DNA of 64,000 nt. It comes from a virus. Each line of letters begins with the position of its first letter. Position 1 is the stretch's first letter. This document shows, in pieces, positions 8,526 through 18,987 of the stretch. Under the pieces are notes generated by a model that did no database searches, was not told where the DNA came from, and saw only the letters and a program-made list of their open reading frames with translations. The stretch spans positions 27,276-91,275 of IMG/VR virus record IMGVR_UViG_3300014819_000003; one strand, given 5' to 3'. Position numbers and translations under genes: made by a program.

Positions 8526-8532
8526 GGTTTAA

Positions 8533-9258
8533 ATGGCTACTGAGATATATAAAATAGAAAAAATAAACTTGGTTGATGGAACAGAACTTGAAATAGTTCC
8601 ATTAAAAATTAAATACCTAAGAGAGTTTATGACAACATTTGATGCCATACGTGTAACAAAAAATGATCAAGAAGCAATATTAGTATTATCAGAATGTGTT
8701 AGAGTATGTATGAAACAATATCATCCATCTATATCTAAAACAATAGAAGATATTGAAGAAAATCTTGATCTTCCAACAGTATATAAAATATTAAATGTTG
8801 CTGCTGGCATTAAGGTGGATAAAAAATCAGAAGAGCCTGTAAAAGATCAAGCAACTAATAGTGGTCCAACCTGGGAAACATTAGACTTAGCAAATTTAGA
8901 ATCTGAGGTATTTTTGCTCGGTATTTGGAAAGACTATGATGAATTAGAAACTTCTATGTCTATGCCAGAACTTATGGCTACCATTTCAAGTAAGCGTGAA
9001 CTAGATTATGAAGAAAAGAAGTTCTTGGCAGCAATTCAGGGAGTAGACCTAGATGCTAACTCTAAGTCATCAGATGGCAAACAGCGAGGGCAGCAAGAAT
9101 GGGAAGACCTTAAAGCAAGAGTATTTAGTGGTGGTAAGGCAAGAGATGGAAATGACATTCTTGCACTTCAAGGACCTGCTGCTGAAAAGGCAGGGTTTGG
9201 TATTGGTATGGGTCTAGATTATGATGACCTACGTGATCCTTCAATAATGAAAAATTAA
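8533..9258 (+). CDS. Long tail assembly chaperone (GT-like)
   Basis: A 241-residue protein needed, by analogy, to load tape measure and tail tube subunits. Residues 1-95 are homologous to the short chaperone encoded next (shared DGT, PLKI, FMT.F, MKQ and LDLPTVYKI). The remaining residues form a T-like domain with a SSKRELDYEEKKFLAAIQGVD-type helix and a Gly-rich end. In most phages G and GT come from one gene by -1 frameshift; here the long form is an independent upstream gene. It has a leaderless-type promoter and A/T-rich codons, implying lower output than the short form. Confidence 0.75.
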   Translation: MATEIYKIEKINLVDGTELEIVPLKIKYLREFMTTFDAIRVTKNDQEAILVLSECVRVCMKQYHPSISKTIEDIEENLDLPTVYKILNVAAGIKVDKKSEEPVKDQATNSGPTWETLDLANLESEVFLLGIWKDYDELETSMSMPELMATISSKRELDYEEKKFLAAIQGVDLDANSKSSDGKQRGQQEWEDLKARVFSGGKARDGNDILALQGPAAEKAGFGIGMGLDYDDLRDPSIMKN

Positions 9259-9273
9259 AAAATAAGCGTTTTG

Positions 9274-9282
9274 TGCTATAAT
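9274..9282 (+). promoter_or_regulatory. Extended -10 promoter for short chaperone
   Basis: TGC then TATAAT at 9277-9282. A TAGGAGGA SD follows about 6 nt before ATG 9309. Confidence 0.65.
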
Positions 9283-9308
9283 TACATTTAGCCTATATAG
9301 GAGGATAA

Positions 9309-9638
9309 ATGGCAACAACAACGTATGAGAGCCAAGAACTTTCCCTTATGGATGGTACGAAAATCACAGTGAGACCATTAAAAATCTCATTGCTTCGTCC
9401 TTTCATGACTAAGTTCGAAAAAGTGGCAGCGGTGGCAGACGATAACGAAAAGTCAATGACTCTTCTTGTCGAATGTGTGGAAATTGCTATGAAGCAGTTC
9501 AATCCAGAACTCGCTGATGTTAAGAAACTTGAGGAAGTTCTAGACCTTCCAACAGTTTATAAGATCATTGAGGCTGCTTCGGGGGTCAAACTCCAAGACG
9601 CATCTGCTTTGCTAAATGCAGCACTTGCAACAAACTAA
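9309..9638 (+). CDS. Short tail assembly chaperone (G-like)
   Basis: A 109-residue paralogue of the N-terminal domain of the preceding protein, ending soon after the shared LDLPTVYKI block. It has its own extended -10 promoter, a strong SD and C-richer codons, so it should be the abundant form, as G is over GT in lambda. No slippery heptamer or overlapping T frame was noticed at its 3' end. The tape measure gene begins 26 nt later with a GTG start. Confidence 0.75.
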   Translation: MATTTYESQELSLMDGTKITVRPLKISLLRPFMTKFEKVAAVADDNEKSMTLLVECVEIAMKQFNPELADVKKLEEVLDLPTVYKIIEAASGVKLQDASALLNAALATN

Positions 9639-9663
9639 ATAAGAATAGTGAGAGGTGTCATAA

Positions 9664-12600
9664 GTGGCTGATGTTAACGCAAATATTGGCGTACATATTG
9701 ACACCTCTGCAACTATTGCTCAACTCAAGGCACTACGTGCTGAGATATCTAGATTTAATCAATCTGTAATAAAATCAAGCGCTTCTGCTGCTATAGCACA
9801 GCGTGATCTACAAACCAACCTAGTAAATGCTATAAATGCCACTGGCAAATTCCATGCCAAGATGGGCTTAATTAGAACATCTACAGAGTCCTTTACACAT
9901 GCCCTTGAAACCAATAAACTTTCAATGCGTGAGTACTTCAGGTACGCTGGCGGGGCAAGTACAACATTCCGTAAACTATTTACAAAAGAATTTGACACTA
10001 TAAGTCAGGTTGCTGCAGACCGTGTAAAGAGAATGCAGACTCAATATGTTAAGTTGGGTCGTGATGCATCTGGAGCAATGAAGGCAATATCCATAACTCC
10101 TACAACCTTAAATATGAAGGACTATGGAACTCAAGTTGCAATGGCAGCACAGAGACAGGCACTTTTAAATCAATTATTGAAACAAGGATCAACTAATCTA
10201 TTAAATTTTGGTAAGAATACTCAATGGGCTGGTCGCCAGTTGATGGTTGGTTTTACAGTTCCACTAGCCTATCTTGGAACATCAGCAGCCAAAACATTTA
10301 TGGCAATTGAAGAACAGGTTATCAAATTTAAACGTGTTTATGGTGAAATGTTTACTACTTCAGACCAAACAAATAAGGCTTTAGAGGACGTTAGAAGGCT
10401 TGCTGAAGAATTTACAAAATATGGTGTTGCTGTAGAAAAAACAATTGAACTTGCAGCAAAGGCTGCTGCTACAGGTAAGATGGGTGCAGATCTTACTGCA
10501 CAGGTTGCAGAAGCAACAAGGCTTGCTGTTCTTGGTGGAGTTGAACAAGAAGAGGCTCTAGATACAACAATTTCATTAACAAATGCATTTGGAATAGCGG
10601 CTGCAGATTTAAGTAAAAAGATTGACTTCCTTAACGCAGTAGAAAACCAAACAGTTGTATCTATTGAAGATTTAACTATTGCAGTTCCAAAGGCTGGACC
10701 AGTTATTCAGCAACTAGGCGGTAATGTAGAAGACCTTGCATTCTTTTTAACTGCCATGAAAGAAGGTGGCATTAATGCATCTGAAGGTGCTAACGCTCTA
10801 AAGTCTGGTCTTGCATCTCTTATTAATCCAACAGATAAAGCATCCAAAATGTTGGGTGAGTTGGGAATTAATATTAAGGGAATTGTTGAAGCAAATAAAG
10901 GAAATGTAAAAGGCGTAGTTCTTGATTTTGCTGCAGCATTAGACACTCTTGATCCACTAAATCGTGCTCGTGCTATTGAACAATTATTTGGTAAATTCCA
11001 GTTTGCTCGTTTATCTACTTTATTTTCAAATGTTTCTAAAGAAGGAACACAGGCATCAAGGGTATTAGATTTAGCAACTGCATCAGTTGAAGAACTTGCT
11101 ATTATTTCAGAACGAGAATTAAAAGCAGTAGAAGATGCTATTGGAACAAATTTTAAAGAAGCAGTTCAGCAGTTAAGACTTGCTTTAGAGCCAATAGGAA
11201 AAGAATTTTTAAAAGTTATCACCCCTATAGCACAAACCATAGCAAACCTTTTAGATAAATTTAATAATCTTGGCGACGGAACAAAGAAATTTATTGTTAT
11301 TGCTACAACATTAGTAGGGGTAATAGGACCAACATTTTTGATGACATTTGGTTTGCTTGCTAACGCAGTTGCTAATATTATTAAATTATTTACAACAATG
11401 CGTGGTGGATTTTTAAGGCTTAAAGGTGGATCAGCAGTCCTTGCAGAACAAACAAATTATTTAACCAAAGAGCAAATGGAGGCAACAACTGTTGCTGCTG
11501 CTCTTGATCAAGCACATAATAGATTAACTCAAAGATTTACATCAGAGGCTGTAGCATTACAGAAACTAAGAGCAGCATTTGATAGTGCTTCTGCAGCGCA
11601 GGCAAGATTTGCTGCTACCAATCCAGGAATGATGATTCCAGGATTTAAAGGTGCAAAGAAATTTAATTTTGGAACCATGAAAGTTCCAGGGTATGCAAAA
11701 GGAACTGACACAGTACCTGCAATGCTTACACCTGGAGAAGCAGTTATTCCAGCAGACATAGCACAAGATGAAAGATTTAAACCAATCATTCAGGCACTAG
11801 TAACTGGAGATCTTCCAGGATATCAAGATGGAACTGAGGGAGTTGGTAAACAGTCTGGAAGAAAACTCAAACAAACAGTATTTTTTGATTTTGATGATAC
11901 CTTGGCTAGAAGCACATCTGCTATAGAACAATGGAAAGCAGAACGTGGAATCACTGGCAAGACTACACCAGAAATGTATGATGCATTTAATAAAGATGTT
12001 GTTGCTGGAAGAAAAGTTCCAATCATACAAGAAAATATTGATAAACTAAAAAGACTTCAGGCTGCTGGTGTTGATGTTAGAATTTTGACTGCTAGAACTG
12101 CAAATGAAACTAACTTAGAATCACTTAAAAAAGTTTTAGCATCAAATGGTGTAATAATCCAAGATAGTAAAATTCAATTAAATAATACTGGAGATACTGA
12201 TGCAAAATTTAAAGCATCACATATTAAGGGCTTTTTAAAAGATAATCCAGATTCTAGAGCACAGTTAATAGATGACAAAATAGAAAATGTAAAAGCAGTA
12301 AGAGCACTAAGTTCTGCAAAAGATATGTCTAAGAGATTTGGTGCTGTTGTTACCTCTGCTGCTGTCGAACCTGCCGAGTTTGTTAAGATGAAAGACGGAG
12401 TTCTTGGAGTTAAGTTCCAAGGAAGAACTTATCCAGTTGGAGAAAATGAAGCAAAAGCAAAAGCAGTTGTTACTAAACTCAATGATGAACTCGCTGCTCA
12501 AAAATCACAAGAAGGAAGAATTAAAACTGCAAACTGGGCAACAAACAGATTTGGGGAACTAGTAGATGCTAGAGACAAAGGTAGATTAATAAGCACATCA

Positions 12601-15600
12601 AGAATTTGGCGTAAAGAACGTGGTAGAGGTGGAATTAATTATGTAGTTAGAAAAGCGCTAAATGATCTTGCTGGTGGAAGCAGTTATGAAAACCTAATTA
12701 AGGCTCGTCAAAATTCGGAACAAAAACTTGTTATGCAGGCCTTGGAAGACTATCAAAAGAGGACTGGAAAAGCCTTAACACCAAAACAAATTGAGCAGGC
12801 TTTACAGATTCAAGCATCACATGTGTGGCCAAGTAAAGATGAAACAGGAAGACAACTTAAGTTTGATGATCCATTAAAATGGCAGCGTGGTCATGTATTT
12901 GATGATTTAGGAATTCTTAATAATTATTTGAATAGAACTGGAACAACTAGAACTGGTCAGCCTACAGCATTTCAGAAAGTTGCAGATGCATTTTTACAAG
13001 ATGATGAATTTACTAAACAATCTGGATTAAATAAACAACAACTTTATAAAGATTTAGAATGGGCTAGACAAAATAAACAACCAACAACAATGCAGGAACT
13101 GCAATCTATCAAGAGATTAGCAGAACTTGATCAAATAATGAGTAATGCTGGAGTTTATACAAATAAGTCAGTAATTGATAGACTTGGTATTCGTGGAGTT
13201 GGAAACTTACAGTCACTAGCGAATGGTATTTATCAAGCAGAAGTGTCTGGTAAATTAGTTGCTGCTCGTGGTCCAGAATGGGCTAAAGGACTTGCAGCGA
13301 GAATATTAGATTTAGCAAGTATGAAATCTGTAGCAAAAGGTGGAGCACCATTAGCAGAATATGATTTTGCTGTTGCTAGAGGAGAAAGAATAAAATCAAC
13401 TGCTGGATCACGTACAGTAACAGGTGCAACTGGAAGAAAGAAACCAGCATCTACTAAGGCTGTAGGTCCTTCGGCTGGTCCAAAAGATACCAGATTGATT
13501 ACATCAAAAGGCGTAAAGTCTATTACTCCAGTAAGAGTTGGTCGTTTTGCTTATGGAGCAGAGGGTGGATTTGGAGATCAACGTGTTGCTGGTTCAACTA
13601 CCGCTCAAGAAATAGCAAGAGAACGAAGAATAAGTCTTAATGAAGCAAAGAAACTTCTTGCACAAGAAAGAAAACTTGCTGAGGCAAGAGCAGCGGGTAC
13701 TGACGTAACAGAAGAATCTGGTAAAGCAACATCTCAAAAAACTGAACTAGATAAAAAACAATTACAGCAGATGAGATATGAAAGAGTTTCTAGAATATCA
13801 TCTCCAGTTGCAATGGCATCTGGAACTGCAGTTATGGCTGGAGCAATGATGGGAGCGCCAGAAGGATTTACAAAAATGATGCTAGGCGTTTCTGTTATTT
13901 CTTCAATCCTACCATTAATGACAAATCCATGGATGCTTGCAATTGCTGCAGTTGTAGGTACTGGTGCATTATTATTAAAATTTAATAATGATATAAAGAA
14001 GGCAAGAGAAGCAGGCATAAATCTTGCCAAAGCAATGACAATGAGTGCTGATGATGTAAAAGAATTAAGCATGATGACTGGAAAACCTAGTGCGTCAGAA
14101 ATTGCAGATAGACGTAGAAAAAATATTCTTGGTGGTGGAATAACAGAGCCACAACGTCAATTTGGTCAAAATGTTTTAGAAAGTGAATTTGGTAAAAAAT
14201 TATTGGCTGATGTTCAAACATTGTCTAAAACTGGAATGCAGCCAAAAGATGTTGCAAAAAATATTTCTACACAGTTAGGGCAAGCAGTTCTTCAAGGAGT
14301 AATAACTATGAAAGAAGCAGCAAGTATTGCTTCTGCTCTTGGAGAAAAATTAGGAAGTTATGAAATACCATTAAATATTACTGGTAATTTAAATCAAATA
14401 TTTGGTCCAAATGGAGAAAATTTAAAAACAGATCCATTAAGAATTGCTTTAGAAATTAAAAAAGATTCAATAAATACACAAGCACAAGCATTTCAACAAG
14501 CAATAGCAAATAGAAAACCAACAGTTGGCCTTGGTGCAGCACAAACTATTGGTGGTGCTACTGCTGCTGGTGCTGCAATTGGAGCAGGAATTGGTGCATT
14601 TGGAGGTCCATTTGCTCCAGTTACTGCCACTGGTGGTGCTGCTATTGGTGCTGTGGTTGGTGCAATTGGCGGTACTGGTGCAGCAATTATTAATGAAGGT
14701 GATAAAGCAAAAAATGCAAAGTTAGATGCGGCAGCACTTCAGTTAGGTATTGAACTTGTAGCACAAAACCAAGATCTTGTAGACTCACTTAATCAACAAT
14801 ATGATGTCAAAGTTAAACAGGCCAAGACAACTGCAGAAATAGATGCTATAGAAAAAGAACGTAAAGCAGCGGTAGATAGACTAAATGCAGAAAATACAAA
14901 AACACTACAGTTGTTGATTGAACAAAGAAAACAAATGGGCGACGGTACATTTAATGCTGCTATTAAGGCTGCAGCAGATGCAATGTATAAAGAAGGCCCA
15001 ATGGCTGTTTTCAAAGATCAGGCACTAGAAGCATTAAATTCTTTAGAGAGTTCAGATTTTAAAGCACAACTACAACTTGGTTTTGCATCTGGAGATATAG
15101 ATCCGCTTACATTAACAAATATATTAAACCTATCTGCACAAAATAAACCTATACAGCAAGATATACAATTTTTAATTAATACAGAAGGTTTTGCAGACAT
15201 GGCCGTGCTTACGCAACTTCTTAACTCAGTTGCTATTGATCCAAAAACAGGAAAAGCAGACCCACTAGTTTTTCAAACTATTTTAAGTTATATAAATAAA
15301 AATGAACAAACTTTTGATGAAGATCTTGAGGCAGTTCGTCGTATTGCTGATTTTAAAGGTGCATACAACGTAACACTAGACGCAAAAACAAATGGTATTG
15401 AAAAACTTCAAATTGCTACAACAGCATTAAAACAAATTGAAGATCTTCCAGAAAAAGTTACTAAACAAGCACTTATTGATGCAAATACAAACGGACAGTT
15501 TAATGATATTATTGCAAACTGGTCAGCACTTTCTCAAGGTAAAGATTTAATTAATAAAAATCTTATAGTAAATTATAAAGTCGGTGCAATAGATCCAAAT

Positions 15601-18600
15601 TTGCAAAATGCTGCTAAGGCTGCAAACCAAAGTGTTCCAGAATTTTTGGCTAAAGGGTTTGTTGCTCCAACACCAACTAATATTCCGCCAACAGAAACTC
15701 CTGGGCCTAAAAAGGGTAGAGATACAACACTTGATGAATTATTAAAAAGACTTAAGTTTATTCGCAAAGCATCTATTGATGCACAAGGAGGAGTAAAAGA
15801 ACTAGAAAGAATAACTGCTGGCAAAGGACTTACCAAGTTTAATGGAGTAGTACAACAACTTGCTGCTGGTCCAAAAGGTGGTTTTAATAGAGAGTTTATT
15901 TCATTCCTTGAGGGAATGGATAATGCAACTCGTAAAACATACATGACCATTAAAAATGGACAGGTCATTCTTACTAAACAAGGCAAGGCACTCAAAGAAG
16001 CATTTAATGAAAAAGTAATAGGTGAATATCAAGTAGCACAGTTCCAAGCAGTTCAGGATACTAAGGCTCAGGGTGCAGCACTTGCTAAATTACGTGCTGC
16101 TGGAATTGATTCTGCCACCGCTCTTGAAATGGTCGCTGACGCTAATCTTGCAGTAGCAATAAATAGCAAAAATATTTCATCTGCAGAACTTAAGAATATG
16201 GCTACACAAGCCCAGGAAGCAAAAGATAAAGTAAGAGAACTAAATCTTGAACTTCAAGGAACTGTTACAACAATGGTTGGTCGTGGTCAAGAACTAGATG
16301 AAACAATTAAAGTTATATCAAGAATAAAAGAAATAAATCCAAATGTTTCTTCTGAATTCCTACAGGCTCTTGCTTCTGATAAAACTGCTGTTCAAGGTTT
16401 TTATGATGCATTTTTCAAAGGTGCACAAAATAATGTACCTAATCTAAAAGATTATATAGATACATACTTTAAGAATAATCAATTAGAAGTAACTCTTAAA
16501 GGTATTTTAGATCCACAAGAACTTGTAAGACAGGCTCAAGAAGCATTTGATAAAGCATCATCTACTATTGATAAATATCTAAGTGCACAAAGAGCACAGG
16601 CAACTCTTCAGGTTGCACCACCAACACTAATGAATGAACTAGGTAGAAATCTACAAGTTGCACAAGATACATTAGTAGAAGCAGAAACAAATCTACAAAA
16701 TATAAAGGATGCAACTGGAAGAACTATAACAAACTATCAGTCCGAAATAGATGCCCTAAGACGAGAACTTGATGCTGGACTAGAAATAGAAATCAGAAAA
16801 CTTACTGAACAGATAAAGGCTGAACAGGATAAGATTGCTGCAGAATATGACAAGCCAATTGAAGGTCTTCGTAAGAACATTGAAAAAATTCAAAGAGATA
16901 TTGAGATTAATTTTACAAGACCAATTGAAGAGTTAAATAATCAAATTGATGATATTCAGCGAGGTATAGAACTAAACTTTGATCGTCCAATTGCTACACT
17001 ACAAGAAGAATCATCTGACCTATCTAATGAATTAACCTTGATGGATAAGGTTGCAGAGTCTATAAATAAGAAATATGATGAACAAGCAGCAGCCTTGCAA
17101 AAAGTTGCAGATATTAATCAAGAAATATCTGATCAACAAAAGGGACAATTAGATCTTGCTGGTGCATTAAGCCGTGGAGATGTTGCTGCTGCTGCTCAGG
17201 CTGCACAAGAGATGAGAGCACAGGCAGCGGCACGTGCAAAAGAACGAGCATCTGGAGTAATAGAAGCAGCAAGACAGGCAGAACTTGGAGGACTACGTTC
17301 TGCTACTGGAATGACCAGAGCACAAATAGAAGAACGTCAGTTCCAAATTAGCCAACAAATATTCCAACTTGAAGAACAAAAAGAAGCACAGTTAACTAAA
17401 GTAACTGAACTTCAAGATCAAATTTATGCTAAAACACAACTTCTTGAAGTTGAACAACGTAAGATTCGTGACCTTGAAGACCAGATTTATGCAAAAGAAG
17501 TTGCACGTCAAGCAGCACTAGATGCCTTAATTCCAAAGCAAGAACTATTAACAGATTTGGAAAAGAAACGTGCTGCCGCTCTTGAAAAGATTGCAGAAAA
17601 AGAAGATGCTATATCAAAAATTAAAAACTCACAAGCATATAAAGATGCTGAAAAGGCTGTTGCAGATGCTCAAAAGGCTGTAGATGCTGCTCAAAAGAAA
17701 CTTGATGATATTGAAAAGAAATTAAGAGATGCGCTTGCTAAAGTTGATGCACAACAAGCAAAATGGGACGATATTAAACTTGGTATTGAAGGTGCTCAAG
17801 GCGCTGTAAAAGACTTTGATGCAGAGTTAGCAAATGCAAAAATAGCAGCAGATAAATTAGCAAAGGCAATTGCTAGTGTTGTTTCTGCAGATGCAAACAT
17901 TACTGGCGCTGATGTATTTGGAAATGGTTTAGGTACAAGTACGGTTACAGATGAATATGGATTAGATCCAAAAGATCCAGACTATCAAGAAAAACGTAGA
18001 GCAAGACAGGGTATTGGAATGGGTGCAGGTACAAAAACTGCAACAAAAGAAACTGCAACAAAGGCTCTTGCAACCAACCTTAATTCAGCAGCAACTTCTG
18101 CTACAGTTGTTCAAACAGCACTAGGAAAAATAGCAGAACTATCTAAACTTTCTGCTGTAGATCAAGAAAAGATTGCAACCTCTATTGTAAAACAGGCAGA
18201 ACAGTCTGGACTGTTAAAGAGTGCAGAAGAAGCAATAACTCAGTTTATTAAAGATCAGGTGACCCCATCAGAACAAATAGCAACTAATACTAAGAATATG
18301 CTTGATTCTTTAGTTGCTGCAATAGTACCAGCCAATACAATTGCTGGAATATTTAATTCAATTTTAAGCACTGCAAATGCAATTTATCAAAGAATCTTAA
18401 GTTGGAATACAACAGTAACAACAGTACATAATATTATAGAAAATGTAACAAGAAACATTACAGAATATATAACACAAATAATTAAACAAGTAGTTGATAC
18501 TGGTCCAGGTAAGATGTATGGTGGAAAGATTACTGGATACATGGGTGGAGGTATGGTAAAGCCAATGTATCTTGCTGGTGGTGGCGCTATTGGATCTGAT

Positions 18601-18987
18601 ACCGTGCCAGCGATGCTAACTCCTGGTGAGTTTGTTGTTAATAAAGCATCTTCACAAGCATTTGCTCCTTTCTTAACAGCAATTAATGAAAGTAAATATC
18701 CTTCAATTTTGGCTAAAAATATATCAAATGCTAGACCAATATATCAAATTCCAATACAAACATCTTTATCTCAGCCATCATATGATATATCCTCTCCAGT
18801 ATTTAGTGCATCTCCAACAAATATTGCAAATGCTGCCTATAACGATAACTCCAGTTCAGTGTATAATTATAGTGTTGGAATTAGTGTTGGTGGAACAAAT
18901 GCTTCTCCAGATACAATAGCAAAGGCAGTAATGAACGAAATTAAATATCTAGACTCTCAGCGAGTTAAAAGTCAGAAGGTTTCATAA
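9664..18987 (+). CDS. Tape measure protein with embedded HAD-like domain
   Basis: This 3107-residue protein sets tail length and probably helps DNA entry. The GTG start follows GAGAGGTG. Residues about 180-480 match the TP901-type tape measure core. Hydrophobic stretches lie near 541-580 and 1380-1440, a glycine-zipper stretch near 1622-1680, and long coiled coils near 2310-2730. A PAMLTPGE motif occurs twice (about 685 and 2982). Residues about 738-880 look like a HAD phosphatase: motif I D742-F-D744-D-T746, motif II T809 in ILTAR, a Lys near 848, and D870-D871. A second enzyme-like insert may lie near 1050-1085 (HVWPSK, RGHVFDD) but is unidentified. The C-terminus is Asn/Ser-rich. Using about 0.15 nm per residue, the tail would exceed 400 nm if the whole chain acts as a ruler. 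Confidence 0.9.
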   Translation: MADVNANIGVHIDTSATIAQLKALRAEISRFNQSVIKSSASAAIAQRDLQTNLVNAINATGKFHAKMGLIRTSTESFTHALETNKLSMREYFRYAGGASTTFRKLFTKEFDTISQVAADRVKRMQTQYVKLGRDASGAMKAISITPTTLNMKDYGTQVAMAAQRQALLNQLLKQGSTNLLNFGKNTQWAGRQLMVGFTVPLAYLGTSAAKTFMAIEEQVIKFKRVYGEMFTTSDQTNKALEDVRRLAEEFTKYGVAVEKTIELAAKAAATGKMGADLTAQVAEATRLAVLGGVEQEEALDTTISLTNAFGIAAADLSKKIDFLNAVENQTVVSIEDLTIAVPKAGPVIQQLGGNVEDLAFFLTAMKEGGINASEGANALKSGLASLINPTDKASKMLGELGINIKGIVEANKGNVKGVVLDFAAALDTLDPLNRARAIEQLFGKFQFARLSTLFSNVSKEGTQASRVLDLATASVEELAIISERELKAVEDAIGTNFKEAVQQLRLALEPIGKEFLKVITPIAQTIANLLDKFNNLGDGTKKFIVIATTLVGVIGPTFLMTFGLLANAVANIIKLFTTMRGGFLRLKGGSAVLAEQTNYLTKEQMEATTVAAALDQAHNRLTQRFTSEAVALQKLRAAFDSASAAQARFAATNPGMMIPGFKGAKKFNFGTMKVPGYAKGTDTVPAMLTPGEAVIPADIAQDERFKPIIQALVTGDLPGYQDGTEGVGKQSGRKLKQTVFFDFDDTLARSTSAIEQWKAERGITGKTTPEMYDAFNKDVVAGRKVPIIQENIDKLKRLQAAGVDVRILTARTANETNLESLKKVLASNGVIIQDSKIQLNNTGDTDAKFKASHIKGFLKDNPDSRAQLIDDKIENVKAVRALSSAKDMSKRFGAVVTSAAVEPAEFVKMKDGVLGVKFQGRTYPVGENEAKAKAVVTKLNDELAAQKSQEGRIKTANWATNRFGELVDARDKGRLISTSRIWRKERGRGGINYVVRKALNDLAGGSSYENLIKARQNSEQKLVMQALEDYQKRTGKALTPKQIEQALQIQASHVWPSKDETGRQLKFDDPLKWQRGHVFDDLGILNNYLNRTGTTRTGQPTAFQKVADAFLQDDEFTKQSGLNKQQLYKDLEWARQNKQPTTMQELQSIKRLAELDQIMSNAGVYTNKSVIDRLGIRGVGNLQSLANGIYQAEVSGKLVAARGPEWAKGLAARILDLASMKSVAKGGAPLAEYDFAVARGERIKSTAGSRTVTGATGRKKPASTKAVGPSAGPKDTRLITSKGVKSITPVRVGRFAYGAEGGFGDQRVAGSTTAQEIARERRISLNEAKKLLAQERKLAEARAAGTDVTEESGKATSQKTELDKKQLQQMRYERVSRISSPVAMASGTAVMAGAMMGAPEGFTKMMLGVSVISSILPLMTNPWMLAIAAVVGTGALLLKFNNDIKKAREAGINLAKAMTMSADDVKELSMMTGKPSASEIADRRRKNILGGGITEPQRQFGQNVLESEFGKKLLADVQTLSKTGMQPKDVAKNISTQLGQAVLQGVITMKEAASIASALGEKLGSYEIPLNITGNLNQIFGPNGENLKTDPLRIALEIKKDSINTQAQAFQQAIANRKPTVGLGAAQTIGGATAAGAAIGAGIGAFGGPFAPVTATGGAAIGAVVGAIGGTGAAIINEGDKAKNAKLDAAALQLGIELVAQNQDLVDSLNQQYDVKVKQAKTTAEIDAIEKERKAAVDRLNAENTKTLQLLIEQRKQMGDGTFNAAIKAAADAMYKEGPMAVFKDQALEALNSLESSDFKAQLQLGFASGDIDPLTLTNILNLSAQNKPIQQDIQFLINTEGFADMAVLTQLLNSVAIDPKTGKADPLVFQTILSYINKNEQTFDEDLEAVRRIADFKGAYNVTLDAKTNGIEKLQIATTALKQIEDLPEKVTKQALIDANTNGQFNDIIANWSALSQGKDLINKNLIVNYKVGAIDPNLQNAAKAANQSVPEFLAKGFVAPTPTNIPPTETPGPKKGRDTTLDELLKRLKFIRKASIDAQGGVKELERITAGKGLTKFNGVVQQLAAGPKGGFNREFISFLEGMDNATRKTYMTIKNGQVILTKQGKALKEAFNEKVIGEYQVAQFQAVQDTKAQGAALAKLRAAGIDSATALEMVADANLAVAINSKNISSAELKNMATQAQEAKDKVRELNLELQGTVTTMVGRGQELDETIKVISRIKEINPNVSSEFLQALASDKTAVQGFYDAFFKGAQNNVPNLKDYIDTYFKNNQLEVTLKGILDPQELVRQAQEAFDKASSTIDKYLSAQRAQATLQVAPPTLMNELGRNLQVAQDTLVEAETNLQNIKDATGRTITNYQSEIDALRRELDAGLEIEIRKLTEQIKAEQDKIAAEYDKPIEGLRKNIEKIQRDIEINFTRPIEELNNQIDDIQRGIELNFDRPIATLQEESSDLSNELTLMDKVAESINKKYDEQAAALQKVADINQEISDQQKGQLDLAGALSRGDVAAAAQAAQEMRAQAAARAKERASGVIEAARQAELGGLRSATGMTRAQIEERQFQISQQIFQLEEQKEAQLTKVTELQDQIYAKTQLLEVEQRKIRDLEDQIYAKEVARQAALDALIPKQELLTDLEKKRAAALEKIAEKEDAISKIKNSQAYKDAEKAVADAQKAVDAAQKKLDDIEKKLRDALAKVDAQQAKWDDIKLGIEGAQGAVKDFDAELANAKIAADKLAKAIASVVSADANITGADVFGNGLGTSTVTDEYGLDPKDPDYQEKRRARQGIGMGAGTKTATKETATKALATNLNSAATSATVVQTALGKIAELSKLSAVDQEKIATSIVKQAEQSGLLKSAEEAITQFIKDQVTPSEQIATNTKNMLDSLVAAIVPANTIAGIFNSILSTANAIYQRILSWNTTVTTVHNIIENVTRNITEYITQIIKQVVDTGPGKMYGGKITGYMGGGMVKPMYLAGGGAIGSDTVPAMLTPGEFVVNKASSQAFAPFLTAINESKYPSILAKNISNARPIYQIPIQTSLSQPSYDISSPVFSASPTNIANAAYNDNSSSVYNYSVGISVGGTNASPDTIAKAVMNEIKYLDSQRVKSQKVS

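Noticed and set aside
9600-9664. Programmed frameshift between the short tail chaperone and a T frame
   Set aside because: No slippery heptamer was noticed and the T-like domain is already in the separate upstream gene.
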